Below, one piece after another: positions 25,387 to 34,065 of a stretch of 64,000 bases of DNA (position 1 is the first letter of the stretch; the number at the start of each line of letters is the position of its first letter). The notes below the pieces were generated by a model, which searched no databases, was not told the DNA's origin, and saw only the letters and a program-made list of their open reading frames with translations. A program made the position numbers and the translations under genes. The stretch is from Candidatus Leptofilum proximum. Lineage in GTDB: Bacteria > Chloroflexota > Anaerolineae > Promineifilales > Promineifilaceae. Location: positions 5,208,001 to 5,272,000 of the forward strand of contig JADJXK010000002.1 in the NCBI GenBank assembly GCA_016710325.1. The letters are read 5' to 3'.

Positions 25387-26078
25387 TACACCTCTGGGTT
25401 AACGGCAAAGCGGTAGCCCATGCCGTACACGGTTTGGATATAGCGGGGATTGCTGGGATCGGGTTCGATTTTGGCGCGCAGGTTGCGAATGTGCACATCG
25501 ATCGTGCGCTCGTACCCTTCGTACGCGTCACCGGAGGTGTACTCCAGCAAATCCAGCCGAGAGAAGGCCCGGCCGGGGGTGGTCATCAGCGTAGCCAGCA
25601 GCTCAAACTCGGAGGGGGTCAGGTCCACCACCTGGTTGTTCACCTGCACGATGTGCCCGGTGCGGTCCAGCACGATATTGCCCGCCCGCAGCATTTCGGC
25701 GGGTGCAGCCTGTTTGTTGGCCCGGCGCAGCACGGCGCGCACCCGGGCAATCATCTCGCTAATACCAAACGGCTTGGTGATGTAATCATCCGCGCCCAGC
25801 TCCAGCCCGGCGACCTTGTCGCTCTCCTCAATTTTGGCGGTGAGCATGATGACGGGCGTGTCGGCTTCCTTGCGGTAGGTGCGGATGAAGTCGTAACCGC
25901 CCAGCTCGGGCATCATCAAATCGAGGATGATGAGGTTGGGTTTTTCATAGCGGGCAACGTAGAGGGCTTCACGGCCGTTTCCCGCCTCCACCACTCTGTA
26001 CCCTTCCTGCTCTAAATAAACGCGCAGCATATCGCGCAGCTTGATTTCATCATCCACCACCAAAATTGTTTGGGCCAT
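25386..26078 (-). CDS. OmpR-family response regulator
   Basis: 230 residues. Receiver domain with D9-D10, phospho-acceptor D53 in IILDLMMPE and K103-like TAK; winged-helix Trans_reg_C domain at about 130-228 with the RTIDVHIRNLRAKIEPDP recognition region. The start at 26078 places MAQTILVVDDE at the N-terminus; a longer in-frame extension runs into an intergenic repeat. Pairs with the kinase at 24028-25386. Confidence 0.93.
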   Translation of the reverse strand: MAQTILVVDDEIKLRDMLRVYLEQEGYRVVEAGNGREALYVARYEKPNLIILDLMMPELGGYDFIRTYRKEADTPVIMLTAKIEESDKVAGLELGADDYITKPFGISEMIARVRAVLRRANKQAAPAEMLRAGNIVLDRTGHIVQVNNQVVDLTPSEFELLATLMTTPGRAFSRLDLLEYTSGDAYEGYERTIDVHIRNLRAKIEPDPSNPRYIQTVYGMGYRFAVNPEV

Positions 26079-26097
26079 CGCCAAAATCCTCTGCTTA

Positions 26098-26199
26098 CTC
26101 GTTCCCACGCTCTGCGTGGGAATGCCGTTTGCAGCGCTCTGCGCTGCGGGGGGACGCTGGAGCGTCCCGATCTTCATTTCACGCGGAGCGTGGAACGAG
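26098..26199. repeat. Branched multi-hairpin repeat
   Basis: An outer stem, CTCGTTCCCACGCT with AGCGTGGAACGAG, encloses CCCACGCTCTGCGTGGG, GCAGCGCTCTGCGCTGC and GGGACGCTGGAGCGTCCC. The result is a cloverleaf-like fold of about 100 nt. It lies just upstream of the OmpR regulator. The remaining gap to 26535 holds no gene. Confidence 0.75.
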
Positions 26200-26535
26200 C
26201 TTTTGTAGGGTCAGTTATTTTAACGCACCTGCCAGGGCTGTCATCTTCAAACTGGTTTTAGTTTAAGGGTGAGATGTTCAGGAAATATTAAGAATTGGTG
26301 TGGGGAATGTGGGGATTGGCAGCCTACTACAGTTCGCGGAGCGAAATGCTACACGAGCTCTCAAAACGGTCTACATAATGCCTACACAATTGCCCGGTAC
26401 GCTTATACGCACTGGACATCTTCCTCAAGACGGGAGGGGCATTGAGTGACACGGATTTTTACCCGGCTGCGTACAGAAAGTGTGGCTCAGTGCCCTGCTC
26501 TTGAGGATGTTAATTGACGACTTGGAGGTAGCGAA

Positions 26536-27033
26536 ATGCGAAAAAATATGAAGCGGTTGTTCAAAGGGCTGATCGTATCCGGGGTGTTGTTTGCCCTGGT
26601 TGGCTGTGGTGTGCTGCTTGGTCTGGCGATTGGGCTCAGTGAAGGCCAATCCCGGCGCACCGTTGTGGTGCAAAATGAGGTGCCGTACCGATTTGAAGAA
26701 GAGGTGGTGATTGCCGCCGATGAACGGATGCACGAAGAAATGGCGCGTGAGTTTGCGGAGGAGGTTGAGCGCATCGAGATGCCGCCTATCCCCACCATTC
26801 CCCCAATCCCCACGATCCCGGCTATTCCGACAATTCCACCAATTCCCACCATCCCACCCATCCCGGACATTCCGGCCCACGTGTACATTGAGCACGGCCC
26901 TTCCTTTTTTGACGTAGTGAACGGCATCGGCACCATCCTGGCGTCGTTTGGGCTGATTGGCCTGGGCGTTGTGATGATTGTGCGCGGGCGGCGGGCGCCG
27001 AAGGAAAAGACGCCTGAATCGCTGCTGAAGTAA
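26536..27033 (+). CDS. Small membrane protein with Pro-Ile-Pro-Thr repeats
   Basis: 165 residues. The N-terminal hydrophobic segment (about 10-33) contains LVGC, so it may be a lipoprotein (C24) or a plain anchor. An acidic coiled stretch (EEVVIAADERMHEEMAREF) follows, then about nine PPIPTIP-type triplet repeats at about 81-115, and a C-terminal membrane segment with a basic tail (135-156). The rigid proline rod would hold the two ends apart across the periplasmic face. GGAGGTAGCG precedes the ATG. It leads a two-component pair, so a sensing or envelope-stress role is plausible but unproven. Confidence 0.7.
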   Translation: MRKNMKRLFKGLIVSGVLFALVGCGVLLGLAIGLSEGQSRRTVVVQNEVPYRFEEEVVIAADERMHEEMAREFAEEVERIEMPPIPTIPPIPTIPAIPTIPPIPTIPPIPDIPAHVYIEHGPSFFDVVNGIGTILASFGLIGLGVVMIVRGRRAPKEKTPESLLK

Positions 27034-27037
27034 AAGG

Positions 27038-27080
27038 AGATTGGAGATTAGAGATTGGACAATCTCCAATCTCCAATCTC
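27038..27080. terminator. Hairpin of GGAGATT units
   Basis: GAGATTGGAGATTAGAGATT and its complement in CAATCTCCAATCTCCAATCT form a near-perfect stem just after the proline-repeat gene. The same units occur inside the type IIG gene at about 4635-4670. Confidence 0.6.
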
Positions 27081-27113
27081 AAAATCTCCACCTATGCTAA
27101 AATTCACTGACTC

Positions 27114-27812
27114 ATGAGCGACAAAATTTTAATTGTGGAAGACGAAGTACGAATTGTGCGCACCCTGCGGCTCTATCTGGAGCAGGCAGGGTTTGCCGTT
27201 ACGGCCGTTCACACCGGCAGTGAAGCGATTCCCGCATTCCGGCAGGAACGGCCGTCCCTGGTGCTGCTCGATCTCAACCTGCCGGGGCAGGACGGGCTGG
27301 ACGTCTGCCGCAGTTTGCGCCGCCTGGGTGACGTGCCCATCATCATGCTCACCGCCCGCACCGAGGAGATGGATCGCCTCATCGGCCTGGAGCTGGGCGC
27401 CGACGACTACATCAGCAAGCCGTTTTCGCCGCGGGAAGTGGTGGCCCGGGTGCGGGCCGTTCTGCGCCGTACCCAGGGGCAGCTGAACCACAACCAGACG
27501 CTGCAAGCCGGGGTGCTGCAAATCGACCTGGCGGCGTACCGCGCCTGGGCTGCCGGGCGGCTGCTGGATTTAACCCAGACCGAATTTGAGCTGCTGGCCA
27601 CGCTGATGCGCCACAAGGGGCACGTGATGAGCCGGGCGCAGCTGCTGGAAGCGGTGCAGGGTGTGGCCTTCGAGGAGCTGGAGCGGGCCATCGACCAGCA
27701 CATCAAAAACGTGCGGCGCAAGCTGAAGGAAGCAGTGGGGGATGTGGCCATCATCAACACGATTTACGGGGTGGGCTACCGGCTGGACGAGGTGGAGCTG
27801 CCCCATGCGTGA
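27114..27812 (+). CDS. OmpR-family response regulator
   Basis: 232 residues. Receiver with D10, D11-like acidic pair and phospho-acceptor D53 in LLDLNLP; winged-helix output domain at about 130-226 (RAIDQHIKNVRRKL). The last 8 nt overlap the kinase start (ATGCGTGA), so both are co-translated. It differs from the regulator at 25386 in the effector helix, so their targets should differ. Confidence 0.93.
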   Translation: MSDKILIVEDEVRIVRTLRLYLEQAGFAVTAVHTGSEAIPAFRQERPSLVLLDLNLPGQDGLDVCRSLRRLGDVPIIMLTARTEEMDRLIGLELGADDYISKPFSPREVVARVRAVLRRTQGQLNHNQTLQAGVLQIDLAAYRAWAAGRLLDLTQTEFELLATLMRHKGHVMSRAQLLEAVQGVAFEELERAIDQHIKNVRRKLKEAVGDVAIINTIYGVGYRLDEVELPHA

Positions 27813-29388
27813 ACGGTTGCAGCGGTTACGGCCGTCTTACTGGGTGCGGCGCTGGCGGCGCCGGGGGCGCGGGAAGAAGATCTCCCCCAAGCAGCTGCGT
27901 GTGGGTGGTGAGCTGGTCATTCTCAAAGAGGAGACGACACGGTTTGGCTGGTTGAGACGGCCGTTTCGCTTCTTCTGGCGCTGGGTAGGGTGGTGGTTCC
28001 GCCTGCTGCGCCGCGCCTGGAGCGGTTTCCGCTGGATGACGCGCAGCCTCTGGTTCCGCCTCATGGGCGCCTTTGCCGTGGTTATCTTCCTCATGCTGTT
28101 CATCGTCAACAGCGTGGTGGGCGACATCACCTCGCGCGCCTTCAACCAGTACATCGCCCAGCGCAACGAGTACGTGCGCAGCGAGCTGCCCAACTTGATT
28201 GACCCCGAGCTGCTGGCCGATGCTGAGGTGTCGATCCTCAACGACCAGATCATCATCCGCCCCAACGCACCCACGCCAGCACCTGCCCCTTCGTTCAGCG
28301 AGCGCCCGCAGCTGCCGGAATCGCTCATCGAGGAGGAGCTGGCGCTTGAGGGGGCGGAACTGCCGGAAATTGTGTCTGAACCGGGCCGGGAAATGGCGCT
28401 GGCGGAAGACGTGATTGTTATCCCGCTGCTGGACGTGCTGGCTCCCACGTCGCCGGAGGCGCTGGGCTTATCGTTTTTGTCTGATGTGGAGACGGCGGCG
28501 CAAACGGCCGTCATCGCTGCCGGGGCGGTTTCGCTGGTGTTGGGCACGCTGCTCTTCTGGCAGATCACCCGGCCCCTGTCGCAAATGCGGCGTGCCTCGC
28601 AGGCGCTGGCGGCGGGTGAGGCCCAGGTGCGCGTGCCGGTGCGCTCGCAGGATGAGCTGGGTAAGGTGGCCGAGGCGTTTAACCAGATGGCCAGCAAAAT
28701 CACCGAGCAGGAGCTGCTGCGGCGGCAGATGGTGGCGGACGTGGCCCACGAGCTGCGCACGCCGCTCACCGTTATGCAGTCCAACCTGGAAGCCATGCTC
28801 GATGGCTTGCTGGAGCCGAATCCCACCGAACTGCAAGAACTCAACGACGAAGTGCATCGCCTTTCGCGCCTTATCGACGATTTGCGCCTGCTTTCCCTGG
28901 CCGATTCGGGTCAACTGTCGCTGGCACTGCAAAAGGTGGACGTACGCGAGCTGACGGCCATGGTGGTGGCCCGCCTGGCCCCGCTGGCGGAGGCCAGCGG
29001 CGTGCGCCTGGTAGATGATGCCCCGGCCAGGCCGCTGTTCATCAACGTGGATGCCGACCGGGTGCAGCAGGCGCTGACCAACCTGGTGGCCAACGGGATT
29101 CGCCATACGCCTAAGGGGGGACGGGTGAGGGTAACGGCCGTTCAAGAAAAACAAACCGTGCACCTGGCAGTCATCGACAGCGGGCCGGGCATTGCCCAGG
29201 AAGATCTGCCCTACGTCTTCGACCGCTTCTGGCGCGGCGACAAGTCACGCAGCCGCCACAGCGGTGGGTCCGGCCTGGGGCTGGCCATCGTCAAACAAAT
29301 CGCCGAGCTGCACCAGGGTGAGGTGCGGGTGCTTTCGCCCGCCAACAGTGGGGCGATTTTTACCATTTCATTGCCTGCCAGTTCATAA
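27805..29388 (+). CDS. Sensor histidine kinase with long basic N-terminus
   Basis: 527 residues. About 80 Arg/Trp-rich cytoplasmic residues precede the first membrane segment (MGAFAVVIFLMLFIVNSVV), which is unusual for the family. Then come an extracytoplasmic region with a Pro/Ala stretch and many acidic residues, a second segment near 235-255, HAMP, HisKA with H315 in DVAHELRTPL, and HATPase (NLVANGIRHT, DSGPGI, GLGLAIVKQI). Partner of the regulator just upstream. Confidence 0.92.
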   Translation: MRERLQRLRPSYWVRRWRRRGRGKKISPKQLRVGGELVILKEETTRFGWLRRPFRFFWRWVGWWFRLLRRAWSGFRWMTRSLWFRLMGAFAVVIFLMLFIVNSVVGDITSRAFNQYIAQRNEYVRSELPNLIDPELLADAEVSILNDQIIIRPNAPTPAPAPSFSERPQLPESLIEEELALEGAELPEIVSEPGREMALAEDVIVIPLLDVLAPTSPEALGLSFLSDVETAAQTAVIAAGAVSLVLGTLLFWQITRPLSQMRRASQALAAGEAQVRVPVRSQDELGKVAEAFNQMASKITEQELLRRQMVADVAHELRTPLTVMQSNLEAMLDGLLEPNPTELQELNDEVHRLSRLIDDLRLLSLADSGQLSLALQKVDVRELTAMVVARLAPLAEASGVRLVDDAPARPLFINVDADRVQQALTNLVANGIRHTPKGGRVRVTAVQEKQTVHLAVIDSGPGIAQEDLPYVFDRFWRGDKSRSRHSGGSGLGLAIVKQIAELHQGEVRVLSPANSGAIFTISLPASS

Positions 29389-29390
29389 TG

Positions 29391-29540
29391 TAGGGGCGGG
29401 ACGACCGGGAAACTAGGTGGACAAACAACCGGTCTACCGCCCCGGGCGTCTCGCCTAAAACTGTGGCCATCCAGGGCGAGACGGCGCGGAAGCAGATTTC
29501 GGGGTTATTCCCGGGTCATGCCGCGCCGTCCCGCCCCTAC
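29391..29540. repeat. Dispersed palindromic intergenic repeat (family A, copy 3)
   Basis: Starts TAGGGGCGGGACG and ends CGCGCCGTCCCGCCCCTA, with GGGCGTCTCGCC and GGGCGAGACGGCGCGG facing each other inside. Sits between the converging kinase and NHL genes. Confidence 0.75.
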
Positions 29541-29548
29541 AAAACGTA

Positions 29549-30616
29549 TTACGGCAGAGGTGGCGGGGCAAATTTGCGCACGCTATTGCTGGCCTGGCTG
29601 CTGACGTACACATTCCCTTCTGAATCAAAGGCAATGGCGACGGGGCGGGCAAAACGGCCGTTTTCACCCCCGTCCCACGAAGTAATAAATGCCCCATCCG
29701 GCGTAAAAATCTCTACCCGCCCACTGGTGTAGTCGGTGATGTAGAGACGGCCGTTGGTGTCAATGCCAATCCCTTCCGGTATGCCGCTGCTATTTTCCGC
29801 CATGCCCCAGCCGAGCAAAAAATTACCCTCGGCGTCGAACTTTTGCACGCGCCTGGTTTCGTAATCGGCCACGTAGACATTGCCCTCGGCATCCACGGCG
29901 ATGCCGGTGGGGTGCTGGAACTGGCCGTCTTCGTGGCCTCGACTGCCAAACTTGCGCAGGAAGCTGCCGTCGTTGTCGAACACCTGGATTTCGGGACGGC
30001 CGTCGTCCGTCACGTACACATTGCCCGCTGCATCAATGGCAATACCGATGGCCCGTTGGAACTGGCCGTCGCGCAAACCCTCGCTGCCCCATTGGGTGAC
30101 AAAGTTGCCCGCGCTGTCGAACTTCTGAATGCGGAAGTTGCCGTTGTCTACCACAAACAGGTTGTCGTTGGCGTCGATGGCGATGGCACCAAAGCCCAGC
30201 GAATTAAACTCGCTCTCGCCGCTGCCCCTGGCGTCCCAGGTTTGTAGCAAATTGCCCGCGCTGTCAAACTTGAGCAGGCGGTTGTTACCCGCGTCCAGCA
30301 CAAACAGGTTGTCCTGGCTGTCCACGGCAATGCCGTACGGATCTTTCAGCGCATCGGGCGCGTCTTCGATGGCGAACAGTTCAGTAAAGGTAGGTGCTGA
30401 GGTGGGGGTCATGGTTGCCTCCTGGGTGGCAGTTGGGGTAGGGGCTGGCGTATTGGTGGGCAAGGGGGTGGCTGAAGGCGGAACGGCCGTGGCCGCAGCC
30501 GGTTCCGTTGGCGGTATGGTGGGGGTGGTGACGGCCGTTTCTGTTTCCCCCACCGCACAACCTGCCAGCCCCCAAATTAGCAAAACGATCAAAAAAATAG
30601 GGCGTGCCCATCTCAT
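29549..30616 (-). CDS. NHL-repeat lipoprotein
   Basis: 355 residues. Lipoprotein signal with C20 in GLAGC, a 50-residue Thr/Pro linker, then about six NHL repeats (DPYGIAVDSQDNLFVLDAGN and kin: NRLLKFD, FRIQKFD, RRVQKFD). They should fold into a six-bladed beta-propeller outside the membrane. NHL blades bind proteins, RNA or sugars; the ligand here is unknown. Several ACGGCCGT motifs encode the NGR and DGR turns of the blades. Confidence 0.88.
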   Translation of the reverse strand: MRWARPIFLIVLLIWGLAGCAVGETETAVTTPTIPPTEPAAATAVPPSATPLPTNTPAPTPTATQEATMTPTSAPTFTELFAIEDAPDALKDPYGIAVDSQDNLFVLDAGNNRLLKFDSAGNLLQTWDARGSGESEFNSLGFGAIAIDANDNLFVVDNGNFRIQKFDSAGNFVTQWGSEGLRDGQFQRAIGIAIDAAGNVYVTDDGRPEIQVFDNDGSFLRKFGSRGHEDGQFQHPTGIAVDAEGNVYVADYETRRVQKFDAEGNFLLGWGMAENSSGIPEGIGIDTNGRLYITDYTSGRVEIFTPDGAFITSWDGGENGRFARPVAIAFDSEGNVYVSSQASNSVRKFAPPPLP

Positions 30617-30921
30617 TCAGTACTCTCCAGCATGGAATTTGGTCGAATCGAAAAATGGTACCCGTTATGCAGAGCAAAAAATAGTGCTGATTCGTATCAA
30701 TTGGTTATCAGTTCCTGGCTTGTCCTTGGGGAATGATTCGCCACGTGAAAATTCCTTAAACTTACCTTCTTCCTGCTAGTGCTGAAGCAAACTGCTTTTG
30801 ACGGATAGCCTGCAGGAACATTTGCTTCAGCTTAAGTGTTTCGTCTCGATGTTGCCAACAGTCAAAACTTGTTTGACGAAACACTAGACATAAAAATTGA
30901 ATCGTTTACAATGGGGCGTTG
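30617..30921. other. Divergent spacer with two strong inverted repeats
   Basis: GCTGAAGCAAA (30781-30791) pairs with TTTGCTTCAGC (30821-30831), and AGTGTTTCGTC (30835-30845) with GACGAAACACT (30875-30885). Each is an 11-nt perfect arm. They stand 37-140 nt before the glycosidase gene, so they could be a structured leader or paired operators. No gene seen. Confidence 0.55.
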
Positions 30922-32178
30922 ATGAAGCGGTCCCGAGTGTTTTTTGTTCTCAGTTTAGTGGTGTGGAGTTTGTTGATGGGCTGCCAGGTACCGTGGAACC
31001 TGGAGCCGCTGCCGACGCGGGTACAGGCCATCAGCCTACCGGGACCTTCAACCCCGGCAACCCCCATTCCGGTGACGTTTACGCCTTTGCCGGAAACAGC
31101 CGTAGCCCACGATACCCAACTCGCCCAATCTGGTCTGCTGAGCAGCCTGCCCGCCACCAGCACCCCGCTGCCCATTCCGACCAACACCCCGGTCACCCCT
31201 ACGTCAACACCCACGGCCACTCCCACCGAAACGCCCATCGGCCCGACACCGCCGGTCATTAAACCGCTCGGTGAATACAGCCTGAGCGAAGTGATTCCTT
31301 ACCAGGCATTCCCCGTTCCGGCAGGCAACAACGGCTGGGGTATGCACTGGATGCCCACTGTCAGCCAGGATCGCGGCGTGATCGATCGGTTTGTAGCCGA
31401 AGCGGTGCGGATGCACATCAAGTGGGTGGTTTTCCTGAACGAGGGCACGCAAATTGGCGACAACGATTATTTGGTGGACCGGCTGGTGGCCAACGGCATC
31501 ATGCCCGTCATGCGCCTTTATCGCTCTGGCGTGCTGCCTTACGACGGCAACATTGGCCCCATGGTGGCTCATTACCGGGCCAGGGGCGTGTATTACTACC
31601 AGCTGTACAACGAACCGAACGTAAACGTGGAAAACCACCAGGGGTTTGCCAATCCCAACCAGTATGCCCGGGCCTGGGCGGCGGCAGCACGGGAGGTGAT
31701 TGCCAACGGCGGTTTGCCGGGACTGGGGGCGTTAAGCCCCGGTGGGGAATACAACCACTACGACTTTCTCAGCCGGACGCTGCAAGCGATCCAGTTTAAC
31801 GGCGATGAAGCACTGCTGAACCGGGCGTGGCTGTCGGTCCATAATTATCATGGCACACGGCCGTATGACGACCCCGACGGCTTTCTGCTCTTCCGCAAGT
31901 ACGATGAGATCGTGGTGAGCCATATCGGCCGTTCCCTGCCGATGATTGGCACCGAAGGCGGCTCCTACAGCCCGGATCGTAAAGTAGAGGTGGAACTGAT
32001 TCGTTACCAGTACACCTACATGCGCGAGGCCGAACCGTATTTCCTCGCCTTTAGCTATTGGCTGCTGGCCAACAGCGAAGGCGGCGCTCACGACCGCACC
32101 TGGGAGTGGCAGGCCCTCTTCAAACCCGGCTTTGTTCACCCCGCCGTCACCGAGTTTTTCTACAGAAACTCCCGCTAG
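30922..32178 (+). CDS. Clan GH-A-like glycosidase lipoprotein
   Basis: 418 residues. Lipoprotein signal with C21 (LLMGC), a Thr/Pro-rich linker to about residue 110, then a TIM-barrel domain. E231 in LYNEPN fits the acid/base residue after strand 4 and E345 in MIGTEGG fits the nucleophile on strand 7 of clan GH-A glycoside hydrolases. It would act on an outside polysaccharide; substrate unknown. A TTG three bases upstream is an alternative start. Confidence 0.75.
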   Translation: MKRSRVFFVLSLVVWSLLMGCQVPWNLEPLPTRVQAISLPGPSTPATPIPVTFTPLPETAVAHDTQLAQSGLLSSLPATSTPLPIPTNTPVTPTSTPTATPTETPIGPTPPVIKPLGEYSLSEVIPYQAFPVPAGNNGWGMHWMPTVSQDRGVIDRFVAEAVRMHIKWVVFLNEGTQIGDNDYLVDRLVANGIMPVMRLYRSGVLPYDGNIGPMVAHYRARGVYYYQLYNEPNVNVENHQGFANPNQYARAWAAAAREVIANGGLPGLGALSPGGEYNHYDFLSRTLQAIQFNGDEALLNRAWLSVHNYHGTRPYDDPDGFLLFRKYDEIVVSHIGRSLPMIGTEGGSYSPDRKVEVELIRYQYTYMREAEPYFLAFSYWLLANSEGGAHDRTWEWQALFKPGFVHPAVTEFFYRNSR

Positions 32179-32211
32179 CAGGTTGTTGGAGAACTCAATT
32201 CTTATCCAATT

Positions 32212-32394
32212 GGACGCGGATGAACGCGGAAAAACGAGGATAAAACTTGATTTTGGGCTGCTTTTTCCGCGTCAATCCGCGTCCTCCGCGTCCTAATATT
32301 CTTTTTCCGACAGGCTGCTAGCAGAAGGTACTTACAAAGATGCAAAGGGAGGAGTGGGCATCCTCAGATGCCCTCCGTCCGCATCTGAGGATGC
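32212..32394. repeat. Two palindromic repeats after the glycosidase gene
   Basis: A stem of CCGCG units (32212-32234 with 32262-32284, one or two mismatches) is followed by GCATCCTCAGATGC (32358-32371) facing GCATCTGAGGATGC (32381-32394), a perfect pair. They lie in the 258-nt spacer between converging genes and may stop both transcripts. No gene seen. Confidence 0.65.
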
Positions 32395-32436
32395 GGACTC
32401 CGCAGTTTTAGAAATTTGACGCGGGAAAAGAAAACA

Positions 32437-33276
32437 TTAGCTGGTCAATTGTGACAGCGTCGTGCTGAGCTGCCAAAGCTGTTGGGCTAATTCTGCATTT
32501 TGGGCCACTTCCGCCAGCGGGATGGCTTCTTTTTCGTTGAAATATTGGCCGTGGGTGGCGGCCAGCTCTGGGGCGGTGGCCAGCCAGACGGGGGCAGCGG
32601 CGCTTTGCTCTGGCGGAGGCCAGCTGCGCTTGACCAGCTTCATCAGCCAGCCCAGCGGCCCGCGCATTGCGCCCAGTTGGCTGTTGAAAACGCCGGGGTG
32701 TATGGCGTTGATGGTGACGCCGCTGCCCGCAAGCCGGGCTGCTTCTAGCGGCAGGCAAAGCACATTGCACAGCTTGGTACTGGCGTAGGTGTGCATGGGG
32801 TGGAAGTCGTGGCCGTACGGGGTTTTGCTGAGATCGACACGGCCGTTTACATACAACCCCGCGCTAATGTTCACAATCCGGGCCGGGGCGCTCGCCTTGA
32901 GCCGGTCTTGCAGCAGCTGGTTGAGCATGAACGGGGCCAGATGATTGACCATGAAGCCCTGCTCCAACCCATCGGCGTTGATCTCTTTTCTGGTGGGCCA
33001 GACGCCTGCGTTGTTGATGAGCACGTGGATGCGCGGATAACAATCAAGTAGTTTTTGTGCCAGCTGGCGGGTGGTGGCCACCGTGCTCAGGTCAGCCACA
33101 ACCAGGTCGATGTGCGCCTTGGGATTAGTCTGGCAGAGTTCTTGAACGGCCGTTTCCCCCCGCACTTTATCCCGACTCACCATGACCACATGCGCTTCCT
33201 GCTGGGCCAGCGCCCGCACAATGGCCCGGCCCAATCCCGCGTTGCCGCCCGTCACCACACAAACCCGATCTGTCAT
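32437..33276 (-). CDS. Short-chain dehydrogenase/reductase
   Basis: 279 residues, classical SDR. NAD(P) loop TGGNAGLG at 9-16, NNAG at 88-91, S138 and the Y164-x3-K168 pair (YASTK). The HPMHTYASTKLCN region resembles retinol dehydrogenase-like members. The substrate is unknown. It is divergent from a TetR gene with a palindrome between, so it is probably the repressor's target. Confidence 0.9.
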   Translation of the reverse strand: MTDRVCVVTGGNAGLGRAIVRALAQQEAHVVMVSRDKVRGETAVQELCQTNPKAHIDLVVADLSTVATTRQLAQKLLDCYPRIHVLINNAGVWPTRKEINADGLEQGFMVNHLAPFMLNQLLQDRLKASAPARIVNISAGLYVNGRVDLSKTPYGHDFHPMHTYASTKLCNVLCLPLEAARLAGSGVTINAIHPGVFNSQLGAMRGPLGWLMKLVKRSWPPPEQSAAAPVWLATAPELAATHGQYFNEKEAIPLAEVAQNAELAQQLWQLSTTLSQLTS

Positions 33277-33359
33277 GCGTGCTGCCTCCAGAGTTGCTAA
33301 CGGCCGTCGAAATTGATAGACTGCCAGTAGTTATCGAATCATGTTCTAGAGCGATATTC

Positions 33360-33374
33360 TAGAATATTATTCTA
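33360..33374. promoter_or_regulatory. Candidate TetR operator
   Basis: TAGAATATTATTCTA: 7-nt arms around one central base, in the 117-nt gap between the divergent SDR and TetR genes. The nearby TTCTAGAGCGATATTCTAGAA shares the TTCTA half-sites (written as 21 nt in total, half-sites TTCTAGA). The position is right for a repressor that controls both genes. Confidence 0.55.
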
Positions 33375-33393
33375 ATCTGAGCAAGCAAAAACT

Positions 33394-33996
33394 ATGAATG
33401 AGCAAAACAGGCAGACGGCTACGGCCGAACGGCAGGCAGCTATCCTGGCAGCTACACTGGAATTGGTGGGCGAGAAGGGCGTAACGGCCGTTACCATGAG
33501 CGACATCTGCGGCCGTTCCGGGGCCAGCGTAGGCAGCGTGTACCATCATTTTAAGGACCGGGAAGGGGTGCTGTATGCGCTGTACCGGGACTGTTTTGAG
33601 AATTGTTTTGCGCAGCTGCGCACGGCCGTTCTGGCCACCACAACCGCACAAGAAGGTATCACCGCGCTGGTAAACACCTACCTGGCTTGGGTAGCGGCCC
33701 ATCCCAGCCGGGCCACGTTCATCTACGAGGCGTCGCAGGGCACGCTGCTGCGCAGCTACCAGGCGGAGATCGCTGCCTTCAAGGGGGCGTTTTACGCGGA
33801 CATTTTTGCCTGGATGCGGCCGTTTGTGGAAAGCGGCGAACTGCTGCGGCTGCCGCCGTGGGCTTACGACGCCATCATGATGGGTCCAGCCCACGAATTT
33901 GCCCGACGCTGGCTGGGGGGAATGCAGGAACTATCGCTGGACGAGGCTAAAAATATTATTGCAGCGGCCGTTTGGCGGGCGGTGCAAACCGGTTAG
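33394..33996 (+). CDS. TetR-family regulator
   Basis: 200 residues. The N-terminal helix-turn-helix (about 12-58) reads TLELVGEKGVTAVTMSDICG then SGASVGSVYHHFKDREGVL, typical TetR. The C-terminal ligand domain is not close to a known class. Its start faces the SDR gene over a short palindrome-bearing spacer. Confidence 0.92.
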   Translation: MNEQNRQTATAERQAAILAATLELVGEKGVTAVTMSDICGRSGASVGSVYHHFKDREGVLYALYRDCFENCFAQLRTAVLATTTAQEGITALVNTYLAWVAAHPSRATFIYEASQGTLLRSYQAEIAAFKGAFYADIFAWMRPFVESGELLRLPPWAYDAIMMGPAHEFARRWLGGMQELSLDEAKNIIAAAVWRAVQTG

Positions 33997-34065
33997 TGCC
34001 CATTCGCAAATAAGTTAAAAGTAGCCGATGGGTTTCACAACCGCCATTCATTTCTGCACGGCTAC

